Shown piece by piece: positions 41,857 to 50,893 of a stretch of 64,000 nucleotides of DNA. The DNA is taken from positions 747,070 to 811,069 of the forward strand of contig NZ_JAFG01000003.1 of the NCBI RefSeq assembly GCF_000519305.1. Direction: 5' to 3'. The notes beneath the pieces were generated by a model. It saw only the letters and a program-made list of their open reading frames with translations. It had not been told where the DNA came from and did no database searches. The translations under genes and the position numbers were made by a program. The stretch's first letter is position 1. The number at the start of each line of letters is the position of its first letter. The stretch comes from Mesorhizobium ciceri WSM4083 (GTDB lineage Bacteria; Pseudomonadota; Alphaproteobacteria; Rhizobiales; Rhizobiaceae).

Positions 41857-42651
41857 CTAGGCTATTGTCCGGACGACACCACCGTCGACACGCAGGGAAG
41901 CGCCTGTTGTCGCCGACGCCTGCTCTGAACAGACATAGACGACCAGGTTTGCGACTTCTTCGGTTGTCGCAAAGCGATTGAGGAGCGATGTCGGGCGCAT
42001 CGTCTTCAAGAACTGCTGCTCGGCTGCCTGTTGCGTAATGCCTTGCTCTTCTGCGGCCGCCCTCATCCAACCGCTCATGATCTCCGAATTCGTCGGACCA
42101 GGGAGGACCGAATTGACGGTGACCCCCGTTCCGCCGACCGCCTCGGCCAGTCCCCTCGCGATGGCGAGCTGAGCGGTCTTGGTCATGGCGTAATCGATCA
42201 TGTCCTTGGGGATTGCGAGCGCGGACTCGCTGCTGATGAAGACGACACGCCCCCAGCCGCGCTTCGCCATGTTCGGTACATAGTGGCGGGAAGCGCGGAC
42301 GCCGCTCATGACGTTGAGCTCGAAGAGATCGATCCACTCCTTGTCGGCAATATCGAAGAACGGCTTCGGTCGCCCCGTGCCCACATTGTTGACGAGAATA
42401 TCCGCATCCGGCGCCTGCGCGAACAACTCGGCCGCGCCTTCCGGGGTGGCAAGATCGGCGACGACACCGATGAACTCACTCTTTGGGAAAAGCGCGCGCA
42501 ACTCGCGAAGCGTTGCGGCGACCCTGTCCTCGCGGCGACCGTTGATGACGACCGAGGCGCCCGCACGCGCCAACCCTTCGGCAATGGCTCGCCCAATGCC
42601 CCCCGTAGACCCAGTAACAACCGCCTTGCGTCCAGTACTATCGATATTCAT
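41857..42651 (-). CDS. Short-chain dehydrogenase/reductase
   Basis: The product has 264 residues starting MNIDSTGRKAVVTGSTGGIG at 42651. It has the cofactor loop TGSTGGIGRAIA, NNVGTG, catalytic Ser in VVFISSESALAI, and Tyr-Lys in DYAMTKTAQLAIARGLA. C-terminal LRVDGGVVRTIA is classical. A dinucleotide-binding Arg in NGRREDR suggests NADP preference. It is divergent from the LysR gene at 42755 and is the likely target of that regulator. Confidence 0.92.
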   Translation of the reverse strand: MNIDSTGRKAVVTGSTGGIGRAIAEGLARAGASVVINGRREDRVAATLRELRALFPKSEFIGVVADLATPEGAAELFAQAPDADILVNNVGTGRPKPFFDIADKEWIDLFELNVMSGVRASRHYVPNMAKRGWGRVVFISSESALAIPKDMIDYAMTKTAQLAIARGLAEAVGGTGVTVNSVLPGPTNSEIMSGWMRAAAEEQGITQQAAEQQFLKTMRPTSLLNRFATTEEVANLVVYVCSEQASATTGASLRVDGGVVRTIA

Positions 42652-42706
42652 GGCACATTTCCTTTCAAGCGTTGGTAAACGCCTCATTTAGGTCATGTGG
42701 AAAACA

Positions 42707-42721
42707 TTGATAATAATACAA
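42707..42721. promoter_or_regulatory. Candidate LysR box in the SDR/lysR divergent promoter
   Basis: TTG-N9-CAA (TTGATAATAATACAA) lies in an AT-rich 100-base gap between the divergent SDR and LysR genes. Position and T...A symmetry suit a LysR box, but only one copy exists in the window. Confidence 0.3.
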
Positions 42722-42754
42722 ATACCCATAAGATTGATGCCTGAGGAGAATATA

Positions 42755-43645
42755 ATGGACCGATTTCACGAGTTGAGTGCCTTTGTCGCGGTGGTCGAAT
42801 CGGGCGGCTTTTCGGCCGCTGCGCGTCGGACCGGCGAGTCACAGCCTGCTGTCAGCAAGGCAATCGCCGCGCTCGAGAAACGCCTCGGCGTGGCGCTGTT
42901 CAATCGGAGCACCCGCAGCGTGACCCTCACGGATCAGGGGCAGCGATACTATGACCGGACGAAGCCGCTCGTTGATGAAATCGACGATGCCGATAGCGAA
43001 CTCACGAGCAGCACGCAGACTGTTTCGGGCCTGATCAGGATCAGCGCGGCCTCCACATTTGGCCGCCTGCATATCCTGCCGCTGATACCCGAGTTGTTGT
43101 TGCTTTATCCCGGCCTTCAGGTGGATCTCGTTCTTTCGGATTTCGTGCGAGACATGGTGGAAGATCGGATCGACTTGGCGATCAGGGTGGGGCCTGTCGA
43201 AGACTCAGACGCGGTTGTCCGCCGGGTGGCGGTCACGCCCCTCGTTTGCGTCGGATCCCGTCGCTATTTCGAGAAGCATGGGATGCCGAGATCCCCCGCA
43301 GACCTGAGTAAGCACAATTGCCTTCTATACGGTGGCCTGACGGAATTGGCGAAATGGCCGTTTGCAGGCCCACATGGACGGTTCAGCGTGACCGTTCGCG
43401 GCAACTTATCGTCCAACAGCGTCGAAACGATCCGGGCTGGGGTTCTAGCCGGCGTCGGAATCGGCCTCTTCGCCAAAGTCTCGCTCGCTGATGAGCTCAA
43501 TCATCCTGACGTGATCACGATACTCGACGACTTTCTTGACGACGTCAGAGACATCAGCCTCGTCTGGCCGAAGCGTCGGTTCGTGCCGGCACGCGTGCGC
43601 CGCGCGACCGACTTCTTTGCAGCAACCGTCCCGCAGCGACTCTAG
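42755..43645 (+). CDS. LysR-family transcriptional regulator
   Basis: The product has 296 residues starting MDRFHELSAFVAVVESGGFS at 42755 behind GAGGAG. The helix-turn-helix is ESQPAVSKAIAALEKRLGVALFNRSTR. The effector domain contains ISAASTFGRLHILPLIPELL and DLAIRVGPVEDSD. It belongs to the same broad subgroup as the LysR at 36599. It is divergent from the SDR gene at 41857 and probably controls it. Confidence 0.92.
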   Translation: MDRFHELSAFVAVVESGGFSAAARRTGESQPAVSKAIAALEKRLGVALFNRSTRSVTLTDQGQRYYDRTKPLVDEIDDADSELTSSTQTVSGLIRISAASTFGRLHILPLIPELLLLYPGLQVDLVLSDFVRDMVEDRIDLAIRVGPVEDSDAVVRRVAVTPLVCVGSRRYFEKHGMPRSPADLSKHNCLLYGGLTELAKWPFAGPHGRFSVTVRGNLSSNSVETIRAGVLAGVGIGLFAKVSLADELNHPDVITILDDFLDDVRDISLVWPKRRFVPARVRRATDFFAATVPQRL

Positions 43646-44376
43646 CCTAGGCCGAAGTAACGCCTATCGCCATCGGTGGCATTGGATAACGACAATGGTG
43701 ATCCCAGAGGGTCAACGTTTTCTACACAAAATCAATATGTTAGAGGACGGTTCGCCAAGCCGTTTCCTTCGTATTCTCTCGTATGGTCTGGCGAACCTAA
43801 GGACGACGAACGCGACTAGTTACGGGCTTCGAGATGCCGCCAATGTAGGCGCAGGTCGCCAGGAACGCCTGGCAGTGAATGACCGAAATGGAGCCGTCTG
43901 CTGACCGTCAGGTTTCATCCGCAAAGTCGTTGAAGCGGACAGCTATTAGAGCAACCTCACCTTAGTGTTCGGCCCGTGGCCGCCGTTCGTCCCTCCTATA
44001 TTGTACGTCCGCTGTGATCCGCGACTGAAGCTATCGCATTCGGCTTCTCGGACCTTTGCCAGGCGCATCTGGAAGAATTCAATGATTTCGTCTCTTGCTG
44101 CTATCGTATAGAACCCGCACCGCTTCGCTCATCGACGCTGATATCTGCGGAGACCTAGTTGACGACGCCGTTCAGTTCCGGCGTCACGCGTTGATTGAAC
44201 TCCGAGAGCTTTAGCGCCACGTCCTGATCGAGCGAGAGCTGATCGATCAAAGGGCCGTCGCTGCTCCAAGTGGAGCGGCCTTTTCGTTGCTAATCGATGG
44301 TCACGGCGATCCCGTGGGACGTGCGGCAAACACTGATTTTGTTGTTTTAAAGGACGGTCGGAGATCTTCTACGCAG
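43646..44376. other. Gene-poor stretch with probable gene debris
   Basis: These 731 bases hold no intact gene. GC content drops and stops occur in all frames. On the minus strand a short stretch ending at 44158 reads LSLDQDVALKLSEFNQRVTPELNGVVN and then stops, which looks like the tail of a lost gene. No insertion-sequence ends, tRNA or integrase were seen. A hairpin with T-run lies at 44253-44284. Confidence 0.55.
44253..44284 (+). terminator. Possible terminator at the edge of the debris region
   Basis: GCTGCTCC-AAGT-GGAGCGGC (44260-44279; one G-T pair) with flanking GGCC/GGCC-like ends is followed by CTTTTCG on the plus strand. It separates the debris region from the facing flavoprotein gene. 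Confidence 0.5.
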
Positions 44377-45981
44377 TCACCTGTTCTGATGCAGGATCGT
44401 CTCGGCCGCTATGAAGCCCCAAGTCAGGTTGGGGCCGAGCGTGGTGCCGGCCCCTACGGCGCGCGTGCCGATGGGATTGGCCATGGCAAGCCCTGCCGCG
44501 TAGAGGCCGGGGACGATCGAGCCGTCCGGTCTCAACACTTGCGCTCGCTCGTTGGTCCGGGCGCCGCCCTTGGTGCCGAGGATCGAGCGATTGATCGTCA
44601 TGCCGATATAGGGCGCCTTGTCGATCGGCTTCAGCCGGTTCTCGGGTCCATGCGCCTTGTATGCCTCCCAGCCATTGTCGCCGCGTTGGAAGTCTGCATC
44701 GTGTCCCTTCGCGCAAAAGCTGTTCCAGCGGGCGATCGTCTCCTCGAGCGCCGCTGCCGGCAGCCCGAGCTTGGCGGCAAGGCCAGCGATCGTATCGGCC
44801 TTCTTGATCCAGTCGCGCTCGTAGGAGGCATACCAGCGGAAAGGCAGCGACGTTTTCAGGAAGCGATGATCGCCGACGAGATAGCAGGGCAGATGGATCG
44901 GCGCGCCATCCGGCCCGCGCGCATCGATCGCCTCGCCGATGTTGAAGGCGTTTTCGCTGACAAAGCGCTTTCCCTCGCGATCGACCACGATCGAATGCGG
45001 CTCGGCCTGGAAGGTCATCGGCAAGCCGTGCGACTGTCCCTGGTAGCGCGTCGGCAGGCAGGGATAGACGTTGGCCTGATCCATGCGGTCCAATTGCGCG
45101 CCGACGGAAGCCGCAAGCTTCTGGCCGTCGCCCTCATTGCCGCGCGGGCTGCCGATCCGGTCGAAGGCGCCGGGGAAGTGGCGTGCGCGCATCTCGGCGT
45201 CCCATTCGAAGCCGCCGGTTGCGATGACGACGCCGCGGCGCGCGACGATCTTCGTGCGTCGGCCCTTGCTCTCCACCTCCGCGCCGGCGATGCGCGAGTC
45301 CGGATCCTGAAGCAGGGTGACGGCGCGCGTTTCCGGCTGAAAGGTGACGCCGGCATCGAGGCAGCCCTTGATCAGCCCGGTCATCAGTGCCGTGCCCTGG
45401 CCGCCGGAATTCGTCAGCCATCGCCATAGAAGCTTCGGCCAGACCTTGAACCCGGCGCGGATGGGATGGTGATAGAGATCGAGGTCGACGATCTCCTGGT
45501 AGGTAAAGCTGTGCGGCAAGGTGGAGCGGCGCAGGCTCCGCGCAAACTTGCCGAGGAGACGGCGGCTGAGCGGCCTCGGCGATAGCATGCGGCCGTAGAG
45601 CTTGCCGCCAGGCGCTTCGGCAAAGGGGTCCGGCTCATTGATCAGGCGGAAGTCGAGCGGCGTGTTGACGGACAGGAAGTGCAGCATGTCCGGCGCGGCC
45701 TTGGCGAAAGCGCCCCAGAGCGCATCTTCCTTCTGCTCCCATCCTTCGGGCGCGACCGCACGCAGATAGGCGAGCGCATCCTCGCGGCTGTCGGCGATGC
45801 CGGCTTCGGCCGCGACATGGTTGGCGGGTATCCAGACCCCGGCCCCGGACATGGCCGAGGTACCACCCAGCCATTCGCTCTTTTCGATGACGAGCACGTT
45901 GAGGCCACCCTTGGCGGCCCGCAGCGCTGCCGAGCAGGCCGCCGATCCCGAACCGATCACCAGAACATCGTACTCGCCCAT
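44377..45981 (-). CDS. FAD-dependent oxidoreductase, ketosteroid dehydrogenase/fumarate reductase family
   Basis: The product has 534 residues. The ATG at 45981 is chosen because AGGGG lies seven bases upstream; the ATG at 45987 is too close to it. The FAD motif is YDVLVIGSGSAACSAALRAAKGG, then EWLGGTSAMSGAG, VVIATGGFEWD and, at the end, AVGAGTTLGPNLTWGFIAAE. This is the flavoprotein family of 3-ketosteroid delta1-dehydrogenases, fumarate reductases and tricarballylate dehydrogenases, which introduce or remove C=C bonds next to carbonyl or carboxyl groups. It is divergent from the cupin operon, with a GTGTCGACAC operator between them. Confidence 0.88.
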   Translation of the reverse strand: MGEYDVLVIGSGSAACSAALRAAKGGLNVLVIEKSEWLGGTSAMSGAGVWIPANHVAAEAGIADSREDALAYLRAVAPEGWEQKEDALWGAFAKAAPDMLHFLSVNTPLDFRLINEPDPFAEAPGGKLYGRMLSPRPLSRRLLGKFARSLRRSTLPHSFTYQEIVDLDLYHHPIRAGFKVWPKLLWRWLTNSGGQGTALMTGLIKGCLDAGVTFQPETRAVTLLQDPDSRIAGAEVESKGRRTKIVARRGVVIATGGFEWDAEMRARHFPGAFDRIGSPRGNEGDGQKLAASVGAQLDRMDQANVYPCLPTRYQGQSHGLPMTFQAEPHSIVVDREGKRFVSENAFNIGEAIDARGPDGAPIHLPCYLVGDHRFLKTSLPFRWYASYERDWIKKADTIAGLAAKLGLPAAALEETIARWNSFCAKGHDADFQRGDNGWEAYKAHGPENRLKPIDKAPYIGMTINRSILGTKGGARTNERAQVLRPDGSIVPGLYAAGLAMANPIGTRAVGAGTTLGPNLTWGFIAAETILHQNR

Positions 45982-46045
45982 CGGCATTCCCCTGCCATCA
46001 TCGACACAGCACTATAGAGGCACGAAATTTAATCTGTCTACTATT

Positions 46046-46055
46046 GTGTCGACAC
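46046..46055. promoter_or_regulatory. GTGTCGACAC operator 1
   Basis: This 10-bp palindrome, in the context ATTGTGTCGACACTTTTTG, lies in the 149-base gap between the divergent flavoprotein and cupin genes. Three more copies stand at 50847, 57956 and 58801, each in a promoter gap. It is the likely site of the GntR/FCD regulator encoded at 57984. Confidence 0.72.
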
Positions 46056-46130
46056 TTTTTGCGCTGTACGCTCTCCAGGTCAGCAACGCGCCCCGAACGA
46101 CCTTCGCAGCTCCATTCGACAGGCAGAGCC

Positions 46131-46667
46131 ATGGACAACACCAACCTTCCACCCGCGCCCTCTGGCATCCATGTTTCCGGAACCGAAACGCGCGAAAGCT
46201 ACTGGCAGCCGGTTCCCGCAAACGGCCATATCGACGTGGCGCTCGCGCCGCACATCGTCGGCATGGAGCACCCCTTCGCGCTGGGCACGCAGTCGGTAGC
46301 GCCCGGCGGCTATGTGCGCGAACACACGCATGACCGCAACGAAGAGACGGTCTATGTCATCGAAGGCCATGGCCGCGCCGTCATCGACGGCAAGGAATAT
46401 CCGCTGGAACCGGACAGCGTGGTGTTCCTGCCGAAGAATGTCCGGCACATGTTCATCAACGATGGCGACACGCGCCTGCGCTGGATCTGGTTGATCGTGC
46501 CGAACGGGCTTGAGGACTTCTTTCGCCTGATCGGCAAGCCGCGCAAGCCGGGCGACCGCGTGCCGTCCAATTTCCCGCGCCCGGAAAACGTCCTGGAGAT
46601 CGAGCGCAAGACGGTGTTCGGGGCAGACCTCGCCGACAAGTTCGATCCCCTGAAACAGAATCCCTGA
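46131..46667 (+). CDS. Cupin-domain protein
   Basis: The product has 178 residues starting MDNTNLPPAPSG at 46131. The cupin metal motif 1 is visible as GGYVREHTHDRNEETVYVIEGHG (two His, Glu; a third His is not placed), and motif 2 is FLPKNVRHMFIN. A single cupin barrel sits at about residues 40-130. Such proteins are isomerases, dioxygenases or binding proteins; no reaction can be assigned. It is the first gene of a plus-strand operon (cupin, aspartate-dehydrogenase-like, hydrolase, B12 protein). Confidence 0.82.
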   Translation: MDNTNLPPAPSGIHVSGTETRESYWQPVPANGHIDVALAPHIVGMEHPFALGTQSVAPGGYVREHTHDRNEETVYVIEGHGRAVIDGKEYPLEPDSVVFLPKNVRHMFINDGDTRLRWIWLIVPNGLEDFFRLIGKPRKPGDRVPSNFPRPENVLEIERKTVFGADLADKFDPLKQNP

Positions 46668-46678
46668 AGAAGTCTCGG

Positions 46679-47455
46679 ATGGTGACGCTCGGCCTCATCG
46701 GCTTCGGCACGATCGCGCGCGAGATCGTCTCCGCTTTCCCAGTGGACTCGGTTCGCTGGGTGGCGCTGATGCGCGAAGGTACCCGCCGCGACTTGCCGGC
46801 GAATGTCAGCACTGTCACGCAGCTTGACGCGCTGATCGGTCCGCGCCCCCTGGCGGTGGTGGAGGCGGCAAGCCAGGAGGCGGTGGCCGCTTATGTGCCC
46901 GCGCTTCTCGACGCCGGCATCCCGACCATCATCGCTTCGATCGGTGCATTCGCCGATCCGATCCTTGCCGCGAGGCTGACCAATGCTTCACGCAACGGCG
47001 GCGCACGCTTGGTCCTGCCGTCAGGCGCGTTGGGCGGCCTCGACTACCTCAGGGCGATAGCGGCACTTCCTGAGGCGCGGGTCCGCTACACCTCGCGCAA
47101 GCAGCCGACAGCCTGGACGACGGAGTTGGCCTCCGCCGGCCTTTCAGCGGACACTGACGCCATAACCCTCTTCGAAGGCACGCCGGCGCAAGCGGCAAAA
47201 CTCTATCCGAAAAACCTCAACGCCGCCTTCGCCGTTGCGCTCGCGGCAGGCATCGACAAGGTCACCGTAAGCGTGGTTGCCGATCCGAAAGCCACCGGCA
47301 ACACGCATGAAATCGAGGTCGAGAGCACCGCCGGCACCGCTTCCTTCCGCCTCGTCAACGCGCCCTCGCCCAACAATCCGAAGACCTCAATGCTCACGGC
47401 GCTCAGTCTCATCGCGGCGCTCGGCGAGTTGCTCGACAGGGAGGGCCTCAGCTGA
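46679..47455 (+). CDS. Aspartate dehydrogenase-like protein (NadX family)
   Basis: The product has 258 residues. It has the Rossmann start VTLGLIGFGTIAREIV, then VVEAASQEAVAAYVPALLDAG, LVLPSGALGGLDYL and PKNLNAAFAVALAAG, all typical of L-aspartate dehydrogenase. That enzyme converts aspartate to iminoaspartate/oxaloacetate with NAD(P). No NAD-synthesis genes (nadA, nadC) are near, so the role here is probably catabolic, acting on an aspartate-like amino acid such as one made by the B12 enzyme downstream. It shares one base with the next gene (TGATG). Confidence 0.87.
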   Translation: MVTLGLIGFGTIAREIVSAFPVDSVRWVALMREGTRRDLPANVSTVTQLDALIGPRPLAVVEAASQEAVAAYVPALLDAGIPTIIASIGAFADPILAARLTNASRNGGARLVLPSGALGGLDYLRAIAALPEARVRYTSRKQPTAWTTELASAGLSADTDAITLFEGTPAQAAKLYPKNLNAAFAVALAAGIDKVTVSVVADPKATGNTHEIEVESTAGTASFRLVNAPSPNNPKTSMLTALSLIAALGELLDREGLS

Positions 47456-48267
47456 TGCCCTTCTTCACCGCCGCCGATGGCTGCCGCATCCACTACCAGA
47501 CATCAGGCAGCGCTGGCCCACGCCTCATCCTCATCCCCGGGCTCGGCGGTGATGGGAGGTTCTGGACCGGCGTCGTACGCCTGATCGAGGCCGACCATCG
47601 CGTCATCGTCACCGACCATCGCGGCGCCGGTCGCAGCGATCGCCCCGAACGCCCCTATTCCATTCCCCTGATCGCCAGCGACATTGCCGGCCTGCTGGCG
47701 CAGACGGGCGGTCCCGCCCATATTGTCGGGCATTCCACTGGTGGCGCCATCGCGCAGGTGCTGGCGCTCGATCATTCGGAACTTGGCCTGAGCTATACGA
47801 TCAGCAGTTCCTGGGCGCGAGCCGACGGCCGTTTCCGCACGCTCTTCAGCGCTCGCGCCGAACTGCTGGAGGCCGGCCTGGCCGAGACCTATCAGCGCCT
47901 CGGCCATGTGCTCTGCCACGAACCGTCCTACCTCGAAACGCATGCCGGGGAACTCGACGCAGCCGTCGCCGCCGCCCCTGGCACCCTGGCGCCGCTGACA
48001 GTCAGTGCTGCGCGCGTGCGCATGCTGCTCGACCACGATCGCCTTGCCGATCTGCCGCGCATCGACGCCCCGGTTCAAGTGATTGCGGCCACCGGCGATA
48101 TCCTGACACCGCCAGCCCTTTCGGAGGCGATCGCTGCGGCAATACCGGATGCCCGGTTTGTTTCAGTTCCCGGTGCGCATTTTCACCCCCTCGCCGACCC
48201 CGATGGTCTTGCCGCCATCATTCGCCGTTTCATTGTCGAAGCTCACCTTGATCGCAAAGCATCATGA
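47455..48267 (+). CDS. Alpha/beta hydrolase
   Basis: The product has 270 residues. It has the oxyanion segment LILIPGLGGDGRFW, DHRGAGRSDRP, nucleophile elbow VGHSTGGAIAQVLA, the acid in VIAATGDILTPP and the catalytic His in VPGAHFHPLADPD, so the triad is complete. The pattern is near aminoacrylate hydrolase RutD and 3-oxoadipate enol-lactonase PcaD. It should cleave a C-O, C-N or C-C bond. It overlaps the next gene by four bases. Confidence 0.88.
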   Translation: MPFFTAADGCRIHYQTSGSAGPRLILIPGLGGDGRFWTGVVRLIEADHRVIVTDHRGAGRSDRPERPYSIPLIASDIAGLLAQTGGPAHIVGHSTGGAIAQVLALDHSELGLSYTISSSWARADGRFRTLFSARAELLEAGLAETYQRLGHVLCHEPSYLETHAGELDAAVAAAPGTLAPLTVSAARVRMLLDHDRLADLPRIDAPVQVIAATGDILTPPALSEAIAAAIPDARFVSVPGAHFHPLADPDGLAAIIRRFIVEAHLDRKAS

Positions 48268-50003
48268 TCGCTGACCTCAGCCCCGCCCTCCTCGACCCGC
48301 GCCTCAAGCCTGGCGCCGACCTCCTCGCCGAAGGACGCGCCATGGCGCGCGACTGGCGCCTCGGCAGCTGCCGCTTCCTCACCGAAACCGGAATGCCGTC
48401 CGAAGCCGCATGGAAGCGCAAGGCAGCGGCCGAAAAGCGAGTCATGCAGCACGCCCATATCGGCTTCAGAAGCGTCGACCGCACCGTGGCCGCGATCGGC
48501 GAGGTGCATGAGCAATGCCGCAAGGCAGGGGTAACGGTCGACCGTTTCGGCATCACCCTCGACTGGTCGATGGGTTATCCCCAAGCAATGCGTGCAAAGG
48601 CTGCGCGCGGCACCGGCATCGTGCTCACCGGCCCAGAGGATTTCGCCCGCATCACCAACGCCGCGCCCGCTGCCGCGCATTTCGGCGACTTCATGCTCGG
48701 CCTGCCGGGTGCTGTGGAAAACACCCGCGCCGCGATCGCCGCCGGTGCAACGGCCATCGGCAATCTGGGGCAGTATTTCACCTTCCGGCTGCCCTACTGG
48801 GACGATGATGTGGCGACCACCGAAGCGACCGTCACCGCCCTCGGCCTGATCGCGGCCCAGGATGCCGAAATCCTTGTCCATTCCAATCTCGACGACGGCT
48901 TCGCCGGGCTGTTCATCGACATGGCCTGCGCGCTCGGCATGGTGCTGGTCGAAAAGCACATCGTCGAGGATCTGATCGGCGCGCGGCTCGGCCATTGCTA
49001 CGGCCACCACTTCAGCGATCCACTGTCGCGCGCTGCCTTCCATGCCGCGCTGGTGCGGGTCAGCGATACGCCGGGCACCATGATCTTCGGCAACACCGTT
49101 TCCTACCAGTCAACCCCGGCAGGCAATTACGCAAGCCTGGCGAGTTATCTCCTGGCCGACATACTGGCTGTCGGGCGATGGCCCTCCGGCCATGCGATCA
49201 ATCCGGTACCGGTAACCGAGAACCAGCGCATTCCCGATGTCGACGAGATCATCGACGCACAAACCTTCGCGCACCGGCTCACGCTGCACGCCCCCTTCTA
49301 CGACCCCGTCTTCGACTGGGCCAGGGTGGAGGCGATGGCCGATGTGCTGGTCGAAGGCGGGCGTCGCTTTGCCGGTGCCGTCATGAAAGGGCTGGCCGAG
49401 CGCGGGGTGGATACCGAAGACCCGGCCGCGCTGATGTTCGCCATCCGCCGCATGGGGCCGAAGCGCATGGAGGCGCTGTTCGGCCCGGGCGCGGACGGCA
49501 TCCGCGGACGCACGCCGCTGATCCATGCCGAATGGGCCCGCGAACTCAACCACAAGGCCGTCGCCTGGGTCGCGACGCAAAAGCCGCTGGAAAGCCCTAG
49601 ACCCCTGACCGTCTGCATCGGCACGACCGACGTGCATGAGCACGGAAAATATCTCGTCGAACAGGCGCTCGAAGGCCTGGGCATCGTCATCGCCGATGCC
49701 GGTGTGGCCGTCGACCCGGAAACACTCGTCGCCCGCGCCGCCGAAACCGGGGCCGATGCGATCGCGGTCAGCACTTACAATGGCGTGGCGCTGCGTTATG
49801 CACAGGCGGTGAAAGCAGCGATGGCGGCACGCGGACTTGCCTTGCCGGTGCTCGTCGGCGGACGATTGAACGAAGTGCCCAAGGAGTCCAATTCGGGCCT
49901 GCCGGTCGACGTGACCAAGGATATAGCAGACCTAGGCTGCCTGCCCTGCGCCGACCTCGACGAGATGCTGAGTGCCCTGCGTTCCATCCGGCCCGTTGCC
50001 TGA
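48264..50003 (+). CDS. B12-binding mutase-like protein (single-chain glutamate-mutase-like)
   Basis: The product has 579 residues. The last ~130 form a B12-binding domain: DVHEHG (Asp456, His458, Gly461) fits the DxHxxG motif in which His replaces the lower axial ligand of cobalamin. It is followed by AIAVSTYNG and VLVGGRLN, in register with glutamate mutase subunit S. The first ~430 residues have the look of a TIM barrel (GNLGQYFTFRLPYWDDD, AEILVHSNLDDGFAG, GNTVSYQSTPAGNYASLASY) and resemble glutamate mutase subunit E only in overall plan. Carbon-skeleton or amino mutation by adenosylcobalamin is the best guess. No adenosyltransferase or reactivase gene is seen in the window. Confidence 0.72.
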   Translation: MIADLSPALLDPRLKPGADLLAEGRAMARDWRLGSCRFLTETGMPSEAAWKRKAAAEKRVMQHAHIGFRSVDRTVAAIGEVHEQCRKAGVTVDRFGITLDWSMGYPQAMRAKAARGTGIVLTGPEDFARITNAAPAAAHFGDFMLGLPGAVENTRAAIAAGATAIGNLGQYFTFRLPYWDDDVATTEATVTALGLIAAQDAEILVHSNLDDGFAGLFIDMACALGMVLVEKHIVEDLIGARLGHCYGHHFSDPLSRAAFHAALVRVSDTPGTMIFGNTVSYQSTPAGNYASLASYLLADILAVGRWPSGHAINPVPVTENQRIPDVDEIIDAQTFAHRLTLHAPFYDPVFDWARVEAMADVLVEGGRRFAGAVMKGLAERGVDTEDPAALMFAIRRMGPKRMEALFGPGADGIRGRTPLIHAEWARELNHKAVAWVATQKPLESPRPLTVCIGTTDVHEHGKYLVEQALEGLGIVIADAGVAVDPETLVARAAETGADAIAVSTYNGVALRYAQAVKAAMAARGLALPVLVGGRLNEVPKESNSGLPVDVTKDIADLGCLPCADLDEMLSALRSIRPVA

Positions 50004-50043
50004 AACGGGCAGGCTTCGTCTTACGCAACGGCAGGCACGCGCC

Positions 50044-50790
50044 TCACCAGGCGGTCATGCCGCCGTCGACCGTCAGGATCGAGCCGGTGGCGAAAGAGGA
50101 TTCGTCACTGGCGAGCCACAGGATTGCATTCGCGATTTCAACCGGCTGCGCGACGCGATTCATCGGTGAGCGCGCGTTCAATGCCGCGACGAACCCCTGA
50201 GGATCGGGATGGGTTTCCAGCATGGTTTCGAAATAGCTCGACCAGGTCACACCCGGCGCCACGGCGTTGACCCGGATCTTGTCTGCAACATGGTCAAGCG
50301 CCATGGCACGCGTCAGCGCCGCGACGCCGCCCTTGGAGGCGACATAGGCCGCCCGATCGGCAAGTCCGACATGGGCCACGTTGGAAGCGGTGTTCACGAT
50401 CACCCCGCCACCACCCGCGGCCATGACGGGAATGACATATTTGGAGCAGAGAAAGACGCCCTTGAGGTTCACTGCCATGAGCGCGTCCCAATCCTCCGCT
50501 GCGGTGGTGACAACCGAACCGCGTATGCCGTAACCGGCATTGTTGACCAGAATGTCCACCCGGCCGAAGGCCTCTTGCGCTTGGCGCACCATCGTTGCCA
50601 CAGAGGCCTCGTCCGAGACGTCCGCCTCCCAAGCCAGCGCTCCGGTCCTGCCGGCCACCTCGCTGGACCGCGCGCCGTCGCGATCGACGACCAGAACGCG
50701 CGCGCCCTCCTTCACAAACAGTTCCGTGACGGCCGCGCCGATACCGGCGCCGGCTCCGGTGACGATGGCCGCCTTACCCTCCAAACGCAT
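50044..50790 (-). CDS. Short-chain dehydrogenase/reductase
   Basis: The product has 248 residues starting MRLEGKAAIVTGAGAGIGAAV at 50790; the longer open frame crosses the operator and is rejected. It has VDRDGARS with Asp after the second strand (NAD preference), NNAGYG, catalytic Ser in VNTASNVAHVG, Tyr-Lys in AAYVASKGGVAALTRAMALDH and the C-terminal ILTVDGGMTAW. It is divergent from the E1alpha gene, with the GTGTCGACAC operator in the gap. Confidence 0.92.
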   Translation of the reverse strand: MRLEGKAAIVTGAGAGIGAAVTELFVKEGARVLVVDRDGARSSEVAGRTGALAWEADVSDEASVATMVRQAQEAFGRVDILVNNAGYGIRGSVVTTAAEDWDALMAVNLKGVFLCSKYVIPVMAAGGGGVIVNTASNVAHVGLADRAAYVASKGGVAALTRAMALDHVADKIRVNAVAPGVTWSSYFETMLETHPDPQGFVAALNARSPMNRVAQPVEIANAILWLASDESSFATGSILTVDGGMTAW

Positions 50791-50843
50791 GATCGATCCC
50801 CTTTTCACAAACTTGTTTTGCCCTATCTTGCAGAAGCGCTTGC

Positions 50844-50859
50844 AAAGTGTCGACACTTT
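50844..50859. promoter_or_regulatory. GTGTCGACAC operator 2
   Basis: AAAGTGTCGACACTTT is the longest palindrome of the set (16 bp). It lies in the divergent promoter of the SDR and the E1alpha operon, about 35 bases before the E1alpha start, where repressor binding would block transcription. Confidence 0.75.
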
Positions 50860-50893
50860 TGTATTTAATTTCGGCACCAACTCGGGGATATCG

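Noticed and set aside
43536..43904. Plus-strand open frame overlapping the end of the LysR gene
   Set aside because: It starts inside the LysR gene in another frame; the free part has no ribosome binding site or recognisable pattern.
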